Of a DNA stretch of 64,000 bases, positions 25,660-38,930 are shown piece by piece (positions within the stretch are counted from its first letter, which is position 1; each line of letters begins with the position of its first letter). Origin of the DNA: Taenia hydatigena (taxonomy: Eukaryota; Platyhelminthes; Cestoda; Cyclophyllidea; Taeniidae); assembly GCA_036345935.2 (NCBI GenBank), contig JADWOT020000003.1:10378368-10442367 (forward strand), read 5' to 3'. The position numbers and the translations under genes were made by a program. The notes beneath the pieces were generated by a model. The model was not told the origin of the DNA, did no database searches, and saw nothing but the letters and a program-made list of their open reading frames with translations.

Positions 25660-26170
25660 TTAATTTGCAGGAAGGCTACGGTGACCAGTAAATATTGCAA
25701 AAGTATGTCACGGAGCTATTTTTGGTACTTGCATGGAGATGACAAGCATGCGAACACGCAAATGGAGTACCGACAGTAGAGGCTCAAACCACCCACCCAT
25801 CTCTAGGCGGGTGTGCATTTGAGAGGAATCAATCGAATAGCTAGGCGTGACAAAGTATTGACAAATTCTCCTGCCAAAGCATTGCCAAAATACTGCTGAT
25901 TCTTGCACAACATCAGCTTAGTTTGAACCTGCATTCTAAATCAGTGTTGTGCTTTAGACCATTCGCATCGCAAGCATGAATGCCATCAGGGTATTGTATA
26001 CAATGCTTAATGCATATGGCGGTGGAGAGTGGCTGCCACACCACAAAGTCTAAAAGGCGATGGATGGGATTCGTAATGACTTCAAAATGGCAATGTAGTC
26101 TGCCTCTCTTCTGCCCATTTCCTACATTTAGATCTTTATAGAAAAGCAGTGTGACCATAACAAGTTTGCC
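25660..26170. repeat. G repeat, copy 1
   Basis: It is parallel to 57570-58140, with many substitutions and small gaps. Shared anchors include AATTCTCCTGCCAAA, CATACAATGCTT/TATACAATGCTT, CACCACAAAG and GGATTCGTAATGA. The right end of the same repeat is found at 16440-16690. No reading frame is kept in common between the copies, so it looks non-coding. It marks the arm A side of the spacer and is useful as an outgroup for the arm B deletion. Confidence 0.65.
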
Positions 26171-27730
26171 AAAATGAGCTAAATGAGGTTTCACCATTCG
26201 TATTCAATGACTTCTTATAGCTGAGGGAGAACTGTCATTTTGATATAATGCAAAGCACAAGCTAAGAAGGCACTCGGACAAAGTGGGGGCCTAGAAAGTG
26301 GACATCAGGGGAGCAAGTCGCATAATAAATGAGTAGTTTTATCACAAATTGGGCACAATCTGCTTTTTCGTGACACCACACGCCACCATGGTGCCAGAAG
26401 GCATGAGGAGGTGCGACACAACATAACGATATGCTATTAACTAACTGGCCACAAATGTTGCAGCACATCTTTCAACACAGCTAACTCGTTATTCATATCT
26501 TTAGTCCTTCTTTTACTTTCACCACTTTGGAAGACTGACTTTAAAAGTCATGAAGGATGGTTGAGCCGGCTCTTATCATTGACTTGGCGTCAGCGCAACT
26601 ACCGTCACGATCACTATCGTTCTCCTCACTATCAATGCCGATGATAAGGCCACTTCCGTCATATCATTAGGTGAGGACGCCAAAGCGGCGATAGAAGAGT
26701 CAAACAGCACGACGGCTTGGTGGTGTCAGCGTCGCGTCCATAGAGGGAGATCGGAGGTTCGGCGGTCAATAAGGAGGGCGGCAGGAGGCCTAGCAAAAAT
26801 ATATCAGAGTAATCGAAAGCAGCACATTGGTACAGAAGCAAAACGAACTTCAAACTCCTGTGGTTATCACCCCATCATCCGAATTTTGCATTTTTTAAAT
26901 TGGTCATTTTCTAATTGAATTGAAAACAATTTTCTCGAATCCGATTCTAATTAGCGTGCAGTGCACTACTTTGCCTTAAGTGTTTTAGCTTTACGAGAAC
27001 CGCATTGGTAACATCCTGTCCTGTGAGCCTGATCTCATCTATTTCCGTCTACCAATTACAGCAGTGCACCTTTATTGGTATTCGTCAACAGACTAACAGT
27101 TCAGTTGGAATATCCTCCCTTCAACCACAAAAGTGTTCAATTCGTTTGCTCTGCATGCTCTTCGTGCTTTTCAACACATCACTAGAAATTTCGCATAGAA
27201 TGTGAATGGTTTCTGTCCACATGACGACGCAGGTTCATGGCGACGGACCCTCCTACTTTACCTTACAATGGTGGTTCAAACAGAGAAGGAGGTAAAAAGA
27301 AGGCGCGACTTGATGCAATCTAGAAATGCCTCATGACTGTAAGAAGAGGAGTAAAGAAGACGCAAGAGTAAGTTGATGCCTCCGACGATGGTTTCTTTGG
27401 GTCTTTGCGTGGTCATTCTTGATGCAAAACAAACCTTTGCTTGTTGTCTTGCCGTAAACAACCATCCCATAAAAGAGAGTTGTCGATTGTTTTGATAGCG
27501 TAAAATTTGTAACGAAGCCCACGCAAAAGTAGAACAAACATAGCAAATAATGAATGAGTGACAAAAGCAGGGCTGTTGAACGATGCGGTATTCAAGCCAT
27601 GGGCTGGTAGCCATCGGTTAGGGGAATAAATGCTCCAAACAATGTTCATTACTATCAAGTCTATCTTCTTCCTAGCATCCCTCCAATCGCTGTCTCAAAC
27701 GGACGTATTATTAATAAGCTTTGGGAGCCA
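26171..27730. other. Spacer DNA without an assignable gene
   Basis: Open frames at 26659-26853, 27005-27205 and 27276-27658 (several overlapping on minus) show no domain, no ATG with splice support and no second copy in the window. The sequence is unique here as far as I can tell. Confidence 0.4.
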
Positions 27731-27739
27731 GAAATCTTG

Positions 27740-28242
27740 ATGAATCATTGTGCGTGCCCGTACCTTACAGATGCTATTGATGCATTGGTTCATAACGATT
27801 TCGCCATGTGAATGCAAAGGATAGCACAATATGTTTCGGCGAGATTGGAAGATGAGATTCTGAAAGTGACGTCTTGGACTTCGACTGCTACGTGTTGCAG
27901 ATGGATCCAGGAATTCTGTTCAGGCATCAATTACTGCTCTTCCAAAACGCCATCAAGTCGCATCATGTATTATTCATAGCCCTCCTGCCAAGGAGTTGGG
28001 ATGATGATGAAGTAGATGATATTCATCCCTTTGCAAAGCTTGTTGCAAGTTCCAACAACTTCGAGGGTTGTCCACTTGCAACAACTATAGTGGAATGGCA
28101 AATGTATTGCGCCAAGCGATGTGAAGCCGGACACGTCGACTTGGTGACTTGCTGCATTTCACTTATTACGACTGACTTCCAGTTGAAGACTGTTGGCGGT
28201 AGATGCAAACAAATTCAATTCATCAAAGCATCACACATTTAA
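27740..28242 (+). pseudogene. FB7: C-terminal half of an F-box copy
   Basis: The open frame ending at 28242 carries the family C-terminus: LDFDCYVLQMDPG, then HHVLFIALLPR, NNFEGCPLATTIVEW and TTDFQLKTVGGRCK. These align along their length with FB14 (LDYDCYVFLMDPE, HQILIIAIFPH, NNFVDCPLATTAVDW, HYDFQLRAVHRRC). Upstream, CPYLTDAIDALVHN matches FB14 SPYLIDKIEFKKFIHD but is then broken by a stop and a frame change. No F-box or promoter precedes it within 1 kb. It is the only other copy in the window with this whole domain open, but it lacks a start. Confidence 0.7.
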
Positions 28243-28599
28243 CATGCGCCTCATCTTGCAAATGCGTGCTCAAATGCACTACTTTTCCTCAACTTACCGT
28301 TTTCTTTTCTCTTTAGCAATCATAGTGACATAAACAGCAGCTTTATTCACCGCATGGATACGCCGCATTTCTCATATCAAATCACCTAGCTTAAAAGATT
28401 GTGTGTTCTGTTTATCTAGAAGGAGGACTCAAAAGACACGCACATTATGCTTGACAGTCAAAGGCAGAACTTTGGAGACACTGCACTTGGAGTGTCACCT
28501 TACCTCGAAAAGGACGCCACAGCTACACGCACGTCAATTTGACATTTCCGGCATTAATTGAAGCCGAAACAGAGGATACATTTCAATGGCAAAGACGAA

Positions 28600-29130
28600 A
28601 TGACGAGTTTTTGATAATCTCTATCTCAAACTTACATTGAAGGCTAAAAAAGTAGAACAAATATGAGCCTCCAATTTGCCTTTCACTTCTGCTCTTCACT
28701 TGCACTAAAGAGTTAATCCGAATCGCCTTAAGACAGACAGATTTTTCAGTTTGACATATGCGTCTTAGCTGCGCGGCTTTAAATTTTCCTGCATTTGTAG
28801 ATACCTTTACGTCAACCGTAGACAAGCAATAGGAACGGGTTGCATGGGAGCAAACATAATGTGAAGCTTGATTCTTGCCACCTCTACTTTCAAAGCAGCC
28901 TGCTAATGTAGGATATTGTCACTCATCCCTTCTCACTCTCAATCTCCCTACAAACCACCAAGTTGTCAGCTCGAGCATAGTTATTATTGCTGCGAAACAT
29001 TGACAAGGACGGATTACAGGCATGCAGAATAGGGAAGCACTGATGGCTGAGCCCAGGTTCATGTTTGAGCACCGTAACTCTCGACCTTCATCCTGCTCGA
29101 TCGTTATCAGTAGATCTGCGGTTTCCATTT
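28600..29130. repeat. Diverged family-3 segment
   Basis: Around 28975-29080 the sequence parallels 24915-25010: TTATTATTGCTG near ACATTGACAAGGAC, GGCATGCAG, then CCCAGGTTCATG. The similarity is partial and the flanks drift, so the boundaries are approximate. No common reading frame is visible. Confidence 0.4.
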
Positions 29131-29149
29131 GAGTTCGCTGTCACTTAAT

Positions 29150-29314
29150 CAGCGGATGAAGAGTTGGAGTTGGATACAAGTGCATCAACACATCAGCAAA
29201 TGGCTGTGGCTCGATAAGCACTTATTTTGCGTGGTGCTTCTACGAACCATACCAAGGGCCCGCAGAGAACTGACTCTTGAAATTGAATACCGTAGAATGG
29301 AATTCTACCAGTGA
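29150..29314 (+). pseudogene. FB8: fragment of the F-box family middle region
   Basis: A short open stretch reads VHQHISKWLWLDKHLFCVVL, then ELTLEIEYRRMEFYQ, and matches FB14 MHRYVNNWRWLDKHLCCLL and NLLPAIEYRLNEMRSFQ. The F-box that should precede it is missing, and the frame closes at 29314. It lies on plus, between FB7 and FB9, and is not in the order expected for one gene with FB7. Confidence 0.65.
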
Positions 29315-29519
29315 TCTTTACATCCGTTTGCTGTCTTTCGTAAACCAGGTCATCAATTGCCCTTTCACAATTCGCCCTCTATCAGAGGTGCATTGTAACA
29401 AATTCTCCAACCTTCTCTAGTAGTAGAAATAATGTTGAATCGATTTACCACACTGATAGCACTTTAGTAAATCTGTAATGCAGCAAAATAAAGTGGGTGA
29501 GGATTAAACATGAAGTAGT

Positions 29520-30020
29520 AACTGATGATTTGCCGAAGAGAGGACCGAGCAGACTGAGATGAATACCACTGGAAGAACACTATTTGCTTTAGCCAATTCT
29601 AGCAGCAGCATTTGGGTCTCAGTAAGCAGTTGGTGCTAATTGAGACACTCCCCATTGCTGATGTGTCAAAACATTGCTTGTTAGGATCGCTGATATGAAA
29701 CATTCATCACCATCAAGAAATAATGTTGCAGGCATCCACTAAATCCTCCATATCTAAAAACCTACATGCGTGCAGTGTTAATTCAGATGAAAGCTCTGTG
29801 ATTTTGTGTTCTTTTCAAAGTGATTTGGAAGCAAGGCATCTCTGGTGACCTGGAATCAGAATAAGGGAATGACGATAGTGGAAAGACAACAGAAGCAATG
29901 AACAAAGAATGGCATAGGTTAAGGAGAAAGGCAAAGTAAATAGGAACCACTGGAAAAAATACCATTTTTAAAGGCGCCATCGTAGAATGACTGAATGACA
30001 CGGGTGATGAGGTTTAAACA
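29520..30020 (-). pseudogene. FB9: degenerate F-box copy
   Basis: The 5' plan is intact: a GTTTAAACCTC promoter box near 30010, ATG at 29965-29963, donor GTATTT. Exon 2 (from about 29815) has an F-box with damaged frame: KITELSSELTL, CRFLDMEDLVDACNI, then stops where the family has WRW. A weaker family match continues to about 29520. Many substitutions suggest an old copy. Confidence 0.6.
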
Positions 30021-30960
30021 CTGATAAATTGCCGATGATTGCATGCCGAGAGCCACGTTCAAACGTTAATGCTCATCATGCGCAACTGAAATTACCGAGT
30101 CGGAGTAGAACATGGGATTGTGCTCACACTCGGCCTTATAATCGTACTTCAATGCTTCCCATGCTGTGTGCTTGCCATGCAGTCGTACCGGTGTTTGTGC
30201 GCATGGTAACCGCATTCACTATAACAGTTTGGTATTTTAAACAAATTCACTGAAAGAGAGATGTTTGTGATTGTCAACGCTGTCACTGTCAGCGCTTGCA
30301 CTCGAAATGACCATGTTTAATATGAATACTCCGTGTTTTAAAATATTCAGATTAAAGAAAAAGGTGGCTTATTTGTAGATGATAATAAAGAAGTAAAGAA
30401 TTAGACTTGCTTGCCGTCTGTTCATTATAGAATGGTGTCAATGCTTCTGTCGCTCTTATGGGAAAAGGGCCAAAATTTCGCCTCACTGCAGACGACGATG
30501 CCCATAAAACTAGGAGACCTCAAGTCTACTCCACTTTATTGTCTGGGGAGAGTTGTAGTCGTCTCGTCAGCAGCTTATTTGCCTTCGAAATTTGGAGTCC
30601 ATAAACGGATGGGGATTCGAGGAGGGAGCCAAATTTACACTCCTTGCATCCACGTACAACTTTCTCCTCTTCTTCCTTTGGTTCCCACCCTAATTCTTTT
30701 CTTCCTCTCAACGGTTGGTTACGTGACGGACGAAAGTGGGTACACTCGAACACCACCCAACTGGTACTGCTTCCTCGTCTAGATCCCTTTCGCCTCTCCG
30801 CTACCACACTGTAGGGCCACTTGAGGTGACTAATTTTGGTTTATCTTGCCATCGCTTAGACAGAGGTCCATGCTTCACATGACACAATGAGTTGATGGTG
30901 AACTTGTTGATCCATGAACCACGGCTTCACCTGTCCCCTCTTTACCAATTCAGTCCTATC

Positions 30961-31033
30961 ATGGCCAGACGCAATTTCATCTCACCCTCCCGATCCATGC
31001 TAAAGTACTTCAAATCCAGGTCAGGAAATCGAG
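30961..31033 (+). CDS. Possible coding exon of an unknown gene
   Basis: An ATG at 30961 sits 7 bases after a good acceptor (CTCTTTACCAATTCAG) and opens MARRNFISPSRSMLKYFKSR, followed four codons later by a consensus donor (CGAG then GTAAGT). A pyrimidine-rich acceptor near 31175 (GTGCGCCTGCAG) would then close the frame after three more codons. Acceptor, start and donor together are better than chance expectation, but the product (about 27 residues) is tiny, has no domain and has no second copy here. It may be the first exon of a gene extending right. Confidence 0.25.
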
Positions 31034-31199
31034 GTAAGTCAACCTTTCTCATCCTCCTTTGCCTTCTTTCTAATCCATCCTTGCTTTTATTACCCATACC
31101 CGTGCCCGTAATGATAATCGCCATCATTATCACAAAAATTTCTCTCTTTTCGACACTTTTTGTGCGCCTGCAGCCTTGAGGTAGAAGAAGCTGGATGAT

Positions 31200-32680
31200 T
31201 AGCGAGTAGCATCCATCTTAGCACTAGATCAAGAAGGCTGCCGTTTACGGTGGCCCTCAACTGGTAGTATTGCTGCCACATTAATCATCGCTAGCAGGTG
31301 TGTTGTGGGTGCAATGCTGCGTAGCATTTAGTGACATTCACTTTCAGGATGTGGCTTATTCAACCCTTAATTCGTGGAATCATCGCTATGATTCAAACTT
31401 GATCGCGATGTTTGCTTCAACAGACTAAATGCTTCCCTTCTTTGTCGTTCGTAGATCGCCTTTACTAAAGGGCGAGTTTCGTTGCGGGCCGAAATGAGAT
31501 GCAGCAGATCTGCTGATAAGCGGATAATGCTTGGCAAAGAGAGTGTGAGTGGCTAATGGTTGCTCAAATTGAGAGATAGCGAGGTGGGTGAATCAGCGTT
31601 AGAACTGTGAGAAGTGCCCTTTTGTAGGGCGATCACAGTGAACTCTCGGTGCCACAAATGAGCCCACCATGTGCCACGTTGGCGACGAATCTGAGCTAAG
31701 TCTGTCGACTTAATCGCATCCAATGCATTCATTCCCCATCCATCCATTTCATACCCGTCCATCTGTCCACCTGACCATTCATGTCAAAATAGTCCGCCAA
31801 TTTGGAAAAAGTTGGTGGAGTGAGTTGGATTGCAGAGAACTAAATGAAATCCTTCTGCAATTCAGTGGAGGAAGACGGTCCGTTAATCCATCACTGTTTA
31901 AAAGACAGACAGTCTGTTTGGTGTTTTTCGTTTCTAAGAGAGACACTGAAATTTAATCAAGACAAGTGGTCGGCCCCTTCATAAATTCTTGCTTAATTTT
32001 TCCTTGGATGAATTGTGACCTGTCTAAAGATTCCTCCGACTTTAAGAAAGTGAGGGTGAATGTTATAGGCGAAACTGGTAGAATTCTCTCATAGCTTTGA
32101 TGTGAAAATAGCTAATTCTGTTAATTATGAGAATTACTTGTCCTATTTGTCGTCCTCCTCGTCGTCATTGTCCTTGTCGCCTTAAGGACCTGATTCTGTG
32201 TCACAGTCAGGACGCTCTTAAAACAGCATTCCCAGTTGTCGAGATGCATTCAAGCAGATGTACACGAAAAAAGGCAACATTGTGGCAAGAGGTTGTAGAA
32301 GTTGGTTGATCTGATTGCCTTCGGAGGCAGTCTCACTTACGGCCATCCCGCCTAATTCACCAAATAACTTAAAAGCTATCCACCAATCTGTTTCGGGTTG
32401 TCCGATATTGCTAACGTTGATCCTACGACTTGACGTTGTGCCTGCAGATCCTTTGCTGTTGTCGAGTCCACATTGTCTACCACCGCATTCGCTAGAGTTC
32501 GGTTTGTGGTCTCCACGCATTAGGATGGAATCGACCGTCAGAAGGGAACCTGTCGTTTAAACACCGGAGAACACGTGTTGTTCCAAATGCGAAATGTCAC
32601 TGATTCGCAAATTTTGGGTGCCGCCTGAGGAAGATGATAAGTAGATGTTAAAATGACTTCTGCATATCAATTTTTCCTCT
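31200..32680. other. Spacer DNA up to arm B
   Basis: Nothing is recognised. A short CATCCATCCATTT-type run lies near 31735-31790. Open frames at 32127-32560 overlap on both strands without splice support. The right edge is the inner end of arm B at about 32681. Confidence 0.4.
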
Positions 32681-35600
32681 TCTCTCGCCAATACAGCATT
32701 CGAGACAACTGATCACGGCAACTGCACCTGACTAAATGTGATTAATGGCGGGAGACAGCTTGTTCTGCACAGTTGTAATTAGACTTGCATTTCTCAAATC
32801 CGCTCATCGCTATCCAATCCAGAGAGAAGGAACTAGGAATTCCTCTCGTTTCTCTCAATGGGACTCGGAAGGCGATGTAGTAGAACAGACTACAAACAGC
32901 TCCTCTACATTTTATATTTACATGCTTCACTTAATCGCACTTTATAAACAGATCCTACACTGCGCAGCTCAAACGCAATCCCAGTTGCAGACCCAGTGAA
33001 GAATGCTGCATTTCTTGTAAATACTAACGACTTGGCGAACTATTGCAATATCACTCCTGCCAGGAAGAAAGCGTTTGAAATTGCACAGCGATAGAGCTGT
33101 ATACAAGGTGCGGTGAAATGAAGTCGGTGTCCGGCCTACCTGGTCCCTTAGAAAGCTATAAGAGGCATCCCTTAAATCTCCTCTTTCGGTTTGATGGGGC
33201 AAGTAGAGGCGAAAATGCAAGTCTACTGTGGGTCTAGGGTCACGGTGAAACGGTAACGCCCGTCGGGCGCAAGTGAAGGCACTGACCCTTTGCAGAGCAT
33301 GGATTTGGACTTGGACACCAAGGCTCATCTCTGCTACATGCTTGTGATCTAGTCATGTCAATACTAGCATTAGTTATAACAACGTTCAAGATTATAATTT
33401 GTTATTTTGAAGCGTTTGAATAGAGGGCAGACAGGATCAGATTGGGGAAGGGTGACCCTTATGAGAAGGCTGCACTGAAATTAATGGTGAAGAAGCAAAA
33501 GAACAAGCAGTGCCCCTTGTTTATTGTCTGGCAATGTAATCCTACTGTTTGCCTACCACCATGATACATTTCGCTGCCATCAAATCGTCAATTGACGATT
33601 CTTATAATAAAATTCTAAAACCATCAGGAACACGTAGCAGCCGCATTTTGATGCTTATCGCAACAAATGGTAGTGCAATCAGTCTTTTTACTTGCCCCCA
33701 CATACACGCGGGTCGTTAATGATCGCCCAAATAAACTGGCCTTATCCTAACGACGACGAAGCGAAGCAACCGCAAGTTATCCCTTCTGCGGTGGAGTAAA
33801 ATAAACTCAACGGGTTGAAGGTAGATAGGTGCGTTTTTTTGCTTCTGTCTCTTCTCCATGGAACACGCGAGTGCCGCAAAGCTATCAAGACAAATTATCA
33901 AGGGTCCTTTGGAAGGAATGAAACACATTTCTGCTCCTTCCTCGACTGTTCTGCACTAAGTTCACTTAACTCTCCATCATTGAAGCCCATCAATTTCTAG
34001 GTAGCAGAGATTATCACCTGCAGCTAACAAAGAGTTATGTACGTTTATTCCACATTCAGCGATTTTTTTGCCTTTGACTCAGACATCATTTGTAGCACCT
34101 CAGCAGGAGGCGATATTGAGTGAGTCTGTGAGGTCCGCCACTACCGACGCCATAAAGTCACCATTTTAAAGGAGAAGGGATGTTACTATCATCAGAGCGT
34201 TCTTTCAAGAAGTCAAATCTGCCGCCATTTTCATGTCTTTTTATTCAATTCGTCGCTCTCATCATTGCATAAGTGAGTAATTAGCAATTTCTACTCCAAG
34301 TGGGTTGAAACGAGCATCCCTTATCATTCAATCCCTTGTCAACACGACCAGTGAGAGTTAACATTGCAGCAGCCCTGTTCATGAGCTTCGCACTTGAACT
34401 AGCCTTCATTAGTAATCATGTTGTTTACTTAGCCAACAGTGCAATATGAGCAGGCTCTCAATGAGGTGAAAGTAAATTTTGTACATTGCAGTTAGTGCAA
34501 CTTCTGCTGGAAATGTGGTTGCACTTCTCGAAATCACGACAGTTGGCAGCCCCATTTTTGTAGGGTTTAAGTAAAATCTGCATTGCCATTGAATTACACC
34601 AGAATCAAACTTTGAAATTACCCTTGAAGAACTGTTTTCCTTGAACGCCTCTATCAATCGCTGGCTCGTTCATTCTGGTTACCTAATTGCGTGGCGTGCA
34701 CTTTCATCCGAAGGCTAATCCTAACCCCTTAGGGTATTTGTGATGCAAGAAACTAATTAGTAGCCACAAATAAGTTTGGTGCAACCATCGAAGCAAGAAA
34801 GTCCTTTGGATCTTTGGAATCTGCAAGTTAGCTGCCACCTAAGTGTCATTTTGGCCAACCCAACTCATTCTTTAGGCTGAAAGCACTCCAAACCAATCAC
34901 TAGGTCAAGACACGAAGTAAAGGGGAGGATTCTTGTCAGCCTGTTTGTATGACTCGTCCGTTACTGAGGCTCTGCTAGGATTCGTAATTGCGGTCATAGC
35001 GGTCGCGCGTTAAATCGGCATTGACTGGCCAAACTTCAGCTCAAGTTGTGGGAACAAAGGGCTCCTTGATGTCCACCCGAAGGCCATAATGCAATATAGT
35101 GCTTGGAAAAGTGGTGGTCTGACTCGACGACCAGACCGCAGAGTGAAGATACTGCACGGTGCTTGCATCTTGGCACAATGCATTGAATCACTATACGAGG
35201 CGGATTTGTGGGTAAATTGTTACTGCGGTTCAGTTCATGAAGTGGCCGCGGCACTTCTGCTTTGACTGTGGCGTTTACCTAAGTGTCTCTGCATCGGTCA
35301 CCTTCGACCACCTCATGCGAACCGCACTCAGTAGACTACTTTGAAATAATCCATGCGACACTTAGATAGCATTCTTGTTCGCTGCTAAAATGAACAAGAG
35401 CGGTTTTGCAAGTTCTAATTTATGCGTTGATGCAGCAAATTTAACATTAACTTGCCCTGCAGCAGAGACACGAATGAAGAATAAACTATTATACCACAAG
35501 TACTATTGAGTGTCTCTTTTATTTTAGCTCTCATTACGTTGATAATATGGTACCATTTGAATGAAGTAGCAAGTAAAATTGGAAGAGTCAAATGCTTCTA

Positions 35601-35949
35601 TTGGCACCTGAAGAACCTCTTCAATTTGTTCTGTCTGACCACTTTATTGGCAATTAGATCAGAGTCGCTTGCATGCGCGGTAGTGGTTCACAATGCACGC
35701 ATCACATCAAGGAATGAGTCTACGCAGTATGTGAGCCAGGAGGCAATTCTTCCCATCAAAATCTTTTAAATGTTTGTCCAATTCTGAACATACACTCGGT
35801 GCAGTAGCCGCAACGGCTGAGCAATGAAATGTCAGCCATTTATTAAGAGCATCAATGCTGTTTTCAATTCGTAGAAATCTCCTCTTCTTACGCATCTACC
35901 AATCCTCTTCTCTGCTTGCAATTCTATGTCCATTAGCAATGCTGTCAGT

Positions 35950-36860
35950 ATGTCAATGTGGTATCGTGGGTTCCTAGCTGGCTATCGAAACAGAAGCGAT
36001 GACAGAGGACATGTCCACTGAGTGGCAAGTGGTGGATCCGTCAACGAATATAGTTTGCCATAACTTCTAGCTTCCTCTAGTAATAATTGATCGCTGGCGT
36101 TTCTCGTGTAAGAGTACTTGTTAATACCAATAATGACTTTGGTGATTTCGTGACCTCGTCCCTGAATAACTCTTCCTCCAAATAACACGCTTCCTCTGCG
36201 ATTGCGCATGGTTTTCATCTGACTAGCAGCCTGATTGGTCTACTTTCGCTGATGTCCGCCGCATTTACAACATCATGTGTTCATTTCGGCTCAAACTTAA
36301 CAAGCAGCCCATATTTGTGCACTCAACCGTACACATCGAGGTTCTTTCATCCTTTTGTCAACAACATGGTTGGTTAACGGGTCGTTGAGCTTTCGGTGTC
36401 TTAAATGACAGAGACAGCACTTTCCACGCAATCAGTGATGGAATTGAGGAGCCAAGGCCCACGATTTTACACGAATCTGCGCAAATCCCAAGTTCTACCT
36501 CCTTGTTGTCACCCAATCTTTCAACGAACTCAACCTGTTCCGTGGTAAATGCGTGCTTTTCTTAGCATAAAGGGTGCGGATCGCTTCCGAGTCACATGTG
36601 ACCTTGCATAAAGGTGTTTCCTGCTCGCAAATTTCGTCACCTATACATGAATATTTATGTGGTTGGATAAGACCACATGACAGAACCACAGACAGTGGCA
36701 CAGGAGGTCAAGGCTACTCTGATAGGACTAAGATGTACCAACTTTAGTACTGTTTGAAATTCGCTAGTTGCAATTACCAAGAGCACCTTTTGCACAATCT
36801 TCTCATTCCAATTTGCGAGAGTCTCAAGAACACATAATGGTTCCTTCATGATCGCAACGA
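35950..36860 (-). pseudogene. P2b: arm B copy of the unknown P2 family
   Basis: This is the mirror of P2a. Reading minus: KEPLCVLETLANWNEKIVQK near 36840, EAIRTLYAKKST near 36580, a damaged FTMEQ-type segment, then SVLFGGRVIQGRGHEITKVI and YTRNASDQLLLEEARSYGKL near 36190-36060. Frames break at different points than in P2a (for example GGRV for GRRV), in addition to shared shifts, so both arms decay independently. Confidence 0.6.
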
Positions 36861-37289
36861 CTTAAGGGCTTCGTAGCCTTCATTATTCACCTCTCTAACT
36901 GGATAACCACTTAGGAAGGAGGACCGCCCCTAGTAGTTTTGCTCAATGAAGTCCTTACGAGCCATGTTTTACTTCTTCTCTTTCAATGCCAACAATATAC
37001 GAAGAAACTAGAATGGCAGTGCGGTCCATGAATCTGCTCATTCGCAATAGAAATGACCTTGCAAGGCATACAATAACTAGTCACTTCTAGATCCTAGCAC
37101 TCCTTTTTATGACGCAGGTGTTCCAAAATATCTGAGTAGATAATCCTATAAAGAAGACAGCTTTAGCACGAAGCAAGAACAAGCATCGGTGGTCCAGAAA
37201 CCCACATCACTGCTAACGTCCGTTTCTACTATGCAAATTTAACCTAATTTCCTGGCAGCATCACACTTTAGCGAAATTCCGATGATCAT

Positions 37290-38110
37290 CAACTACTTGC
37301 TGAAAAATCAACCGCTTCTGCCTTCATTTGATGCCAACACACAACTTCTATGGCCGTTATCTCCACAGCGTCTGCTTTGTTTGCATCCTTCTTTACCATT
37401 AGATGGCGAAGGACGATCAGTCGCGATAAGGCGATTGCGTAACTTTCACACTCGACGAAACGCAACGACCCAATGTGTCAACGCCACTGTGAGGTCAATC
37501 CAACTCCTCTTTCGCCTTTCCTTCCTCCCCTTTTGAGGCCGCAGCATCTAAGCTTCGTCACCTCTGTCACACAGTCGATCCATCCTACCACATTTTTAGC
37601 ATGGTGGGTTCCAGTATCCTCCCTTTGCACCTTACCTTTCCTACATCTTTACTTATCTTTACCGCTCTCAATTATGTCCCTGCTTTTTTCATTCAACATT
37701 ACAATTTGACATCCTAGTTTGATTCACAAGCCTTCTACCTGAGTTAACACTCAGAATATGCAGATTCCCTGATGAGGAGGACTTGATGAATGCCTGCAAC
37801 AGCATTCCTAGCTGGTGCTGGAGTCTGTCAACTCGACGATCATCACAAGCTTTGCTTTGACACATCGGATCTAGGAAGTGGCTTCGCAAACAACCGTGTC
37901 GCGTATTATTCTCTCACACCTCAATTGTCTACCAAGATCCACTTCCAGTTGTAGAATATCGTGTTAAGCAAGCTGAATCCTTCAGGCAATTCTTAACTCA
38001 CACTAGGCAATTCTTGTCCCTATGGACCATCAACTACGGTCTCATGATTCATTCTAACCTACATCTCATCTCCACACTGCATAGACAACTGCATATCTGT
38101 CACATCGCGC
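37290..38110 (+). pseudogene. FB10: arm B copy of FB5
   Basis: The promoter block is at 37290-37600 and the ATG at 37601-37603 is followed by GTGGGT. Exon 2 contains LLPELTLRICRF, EEDLMNACNSIPSWCW and then a stop soon after STRRSS. Later family pieces (EYRVKQAESFRQF, LWTINYGLMIH) follow in another frame. The visible acceptor (ATCCTAG near 37717) does not join the ATG to the F-box frame, so the gene looks dead although it kept the start that FB5 lost. Confidence 0.7.
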
Positions 38111-38224
38111 GCTTTACGTTGACATACCACTAAAGAAGTGCTCCACATCGAATAGATCTCATCAACATCTCTTGTAAAGACGGTAAACTGCAGGTCGGAG
38201 TGGACAAATTGTAACGCTTTAGCA

Positions 38225-38930
38225 GGTATGTGGTTGACAATACAGCATGGAGATGGGAAGTAGGCCAGAATGAAGCACAAGGCCGTAAGTTAATGATCCG
38301 TGAGGGAAGAGTTGACTAGCCTGGATTTTTAATTGGCTGAAGAATTCCGCTTCATTCACGTGATATTCCACAAATGGAAGTGAATCTTGGTGGAAAATTG
38401 ATAAAATAGGTGAAAATAACATGCGGCACAACTGCTTATTGAGCCAACTTCAAGTGTTGATGTGCCTAAGCAACACTTGTGAGGATCGTCAAGTTGAGAA
38501 AAATCTATTGCCAGCCAGGAATTGTGTCGCAGACCTTTTTCAAGTTCCCACATTAGGGATTTGCATATTCAAAGTGCCACTTCAGGCGGAATGTCAGTGA
38601 TTCGAAGTCGTTTCTAAAGTGAAGCAATAGTTCACCATTGTCAATGACATAAAAAAGAGCTGAAACAAGCAGGAGAATGAATGTGGATTGGTAAATGGAA
38701 GGAAGGAAGGGAAAACGATGAGAAGGAAAGAGGGACTACTGAAACTTACCATGTTGGACGGGTGATGGGGTAGATTGATTGTGTGAAAGAGGTGACGCAT
38801 TTTAAATGCTGCGGCCTCGGAAGCGAAGAATGGAAATGAGGAAAAGAATTGTATGCAGCAAAGAGATAATAGCCACTGCGGTCCATCGCAGCACACAGAC
38901 GACGAAGGCGCAACCAGTCATGACAGCTCA
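38225..38930 (-). pseudogene. FB11: arm B copy of FB4
   Basis: ATG at 38752-38750, donor GTAAGT, acceptor TTTAG, exon 2 from 38613. The joined frame starts MKRLRITDIPPEVAL and meets the same TGA as FB4. Beyond it the F-box and middle region can be traced with further frameshifts to about 38225, where it meets FB10 tail to tail. An ATTTAAA box lies near 38805. Confidence 0.75.

Noticed and set aside
32969..33328. 119-codon frame in arm B
   Set aside because: Arm A has stops in it, and most differences between the arms alter residues.
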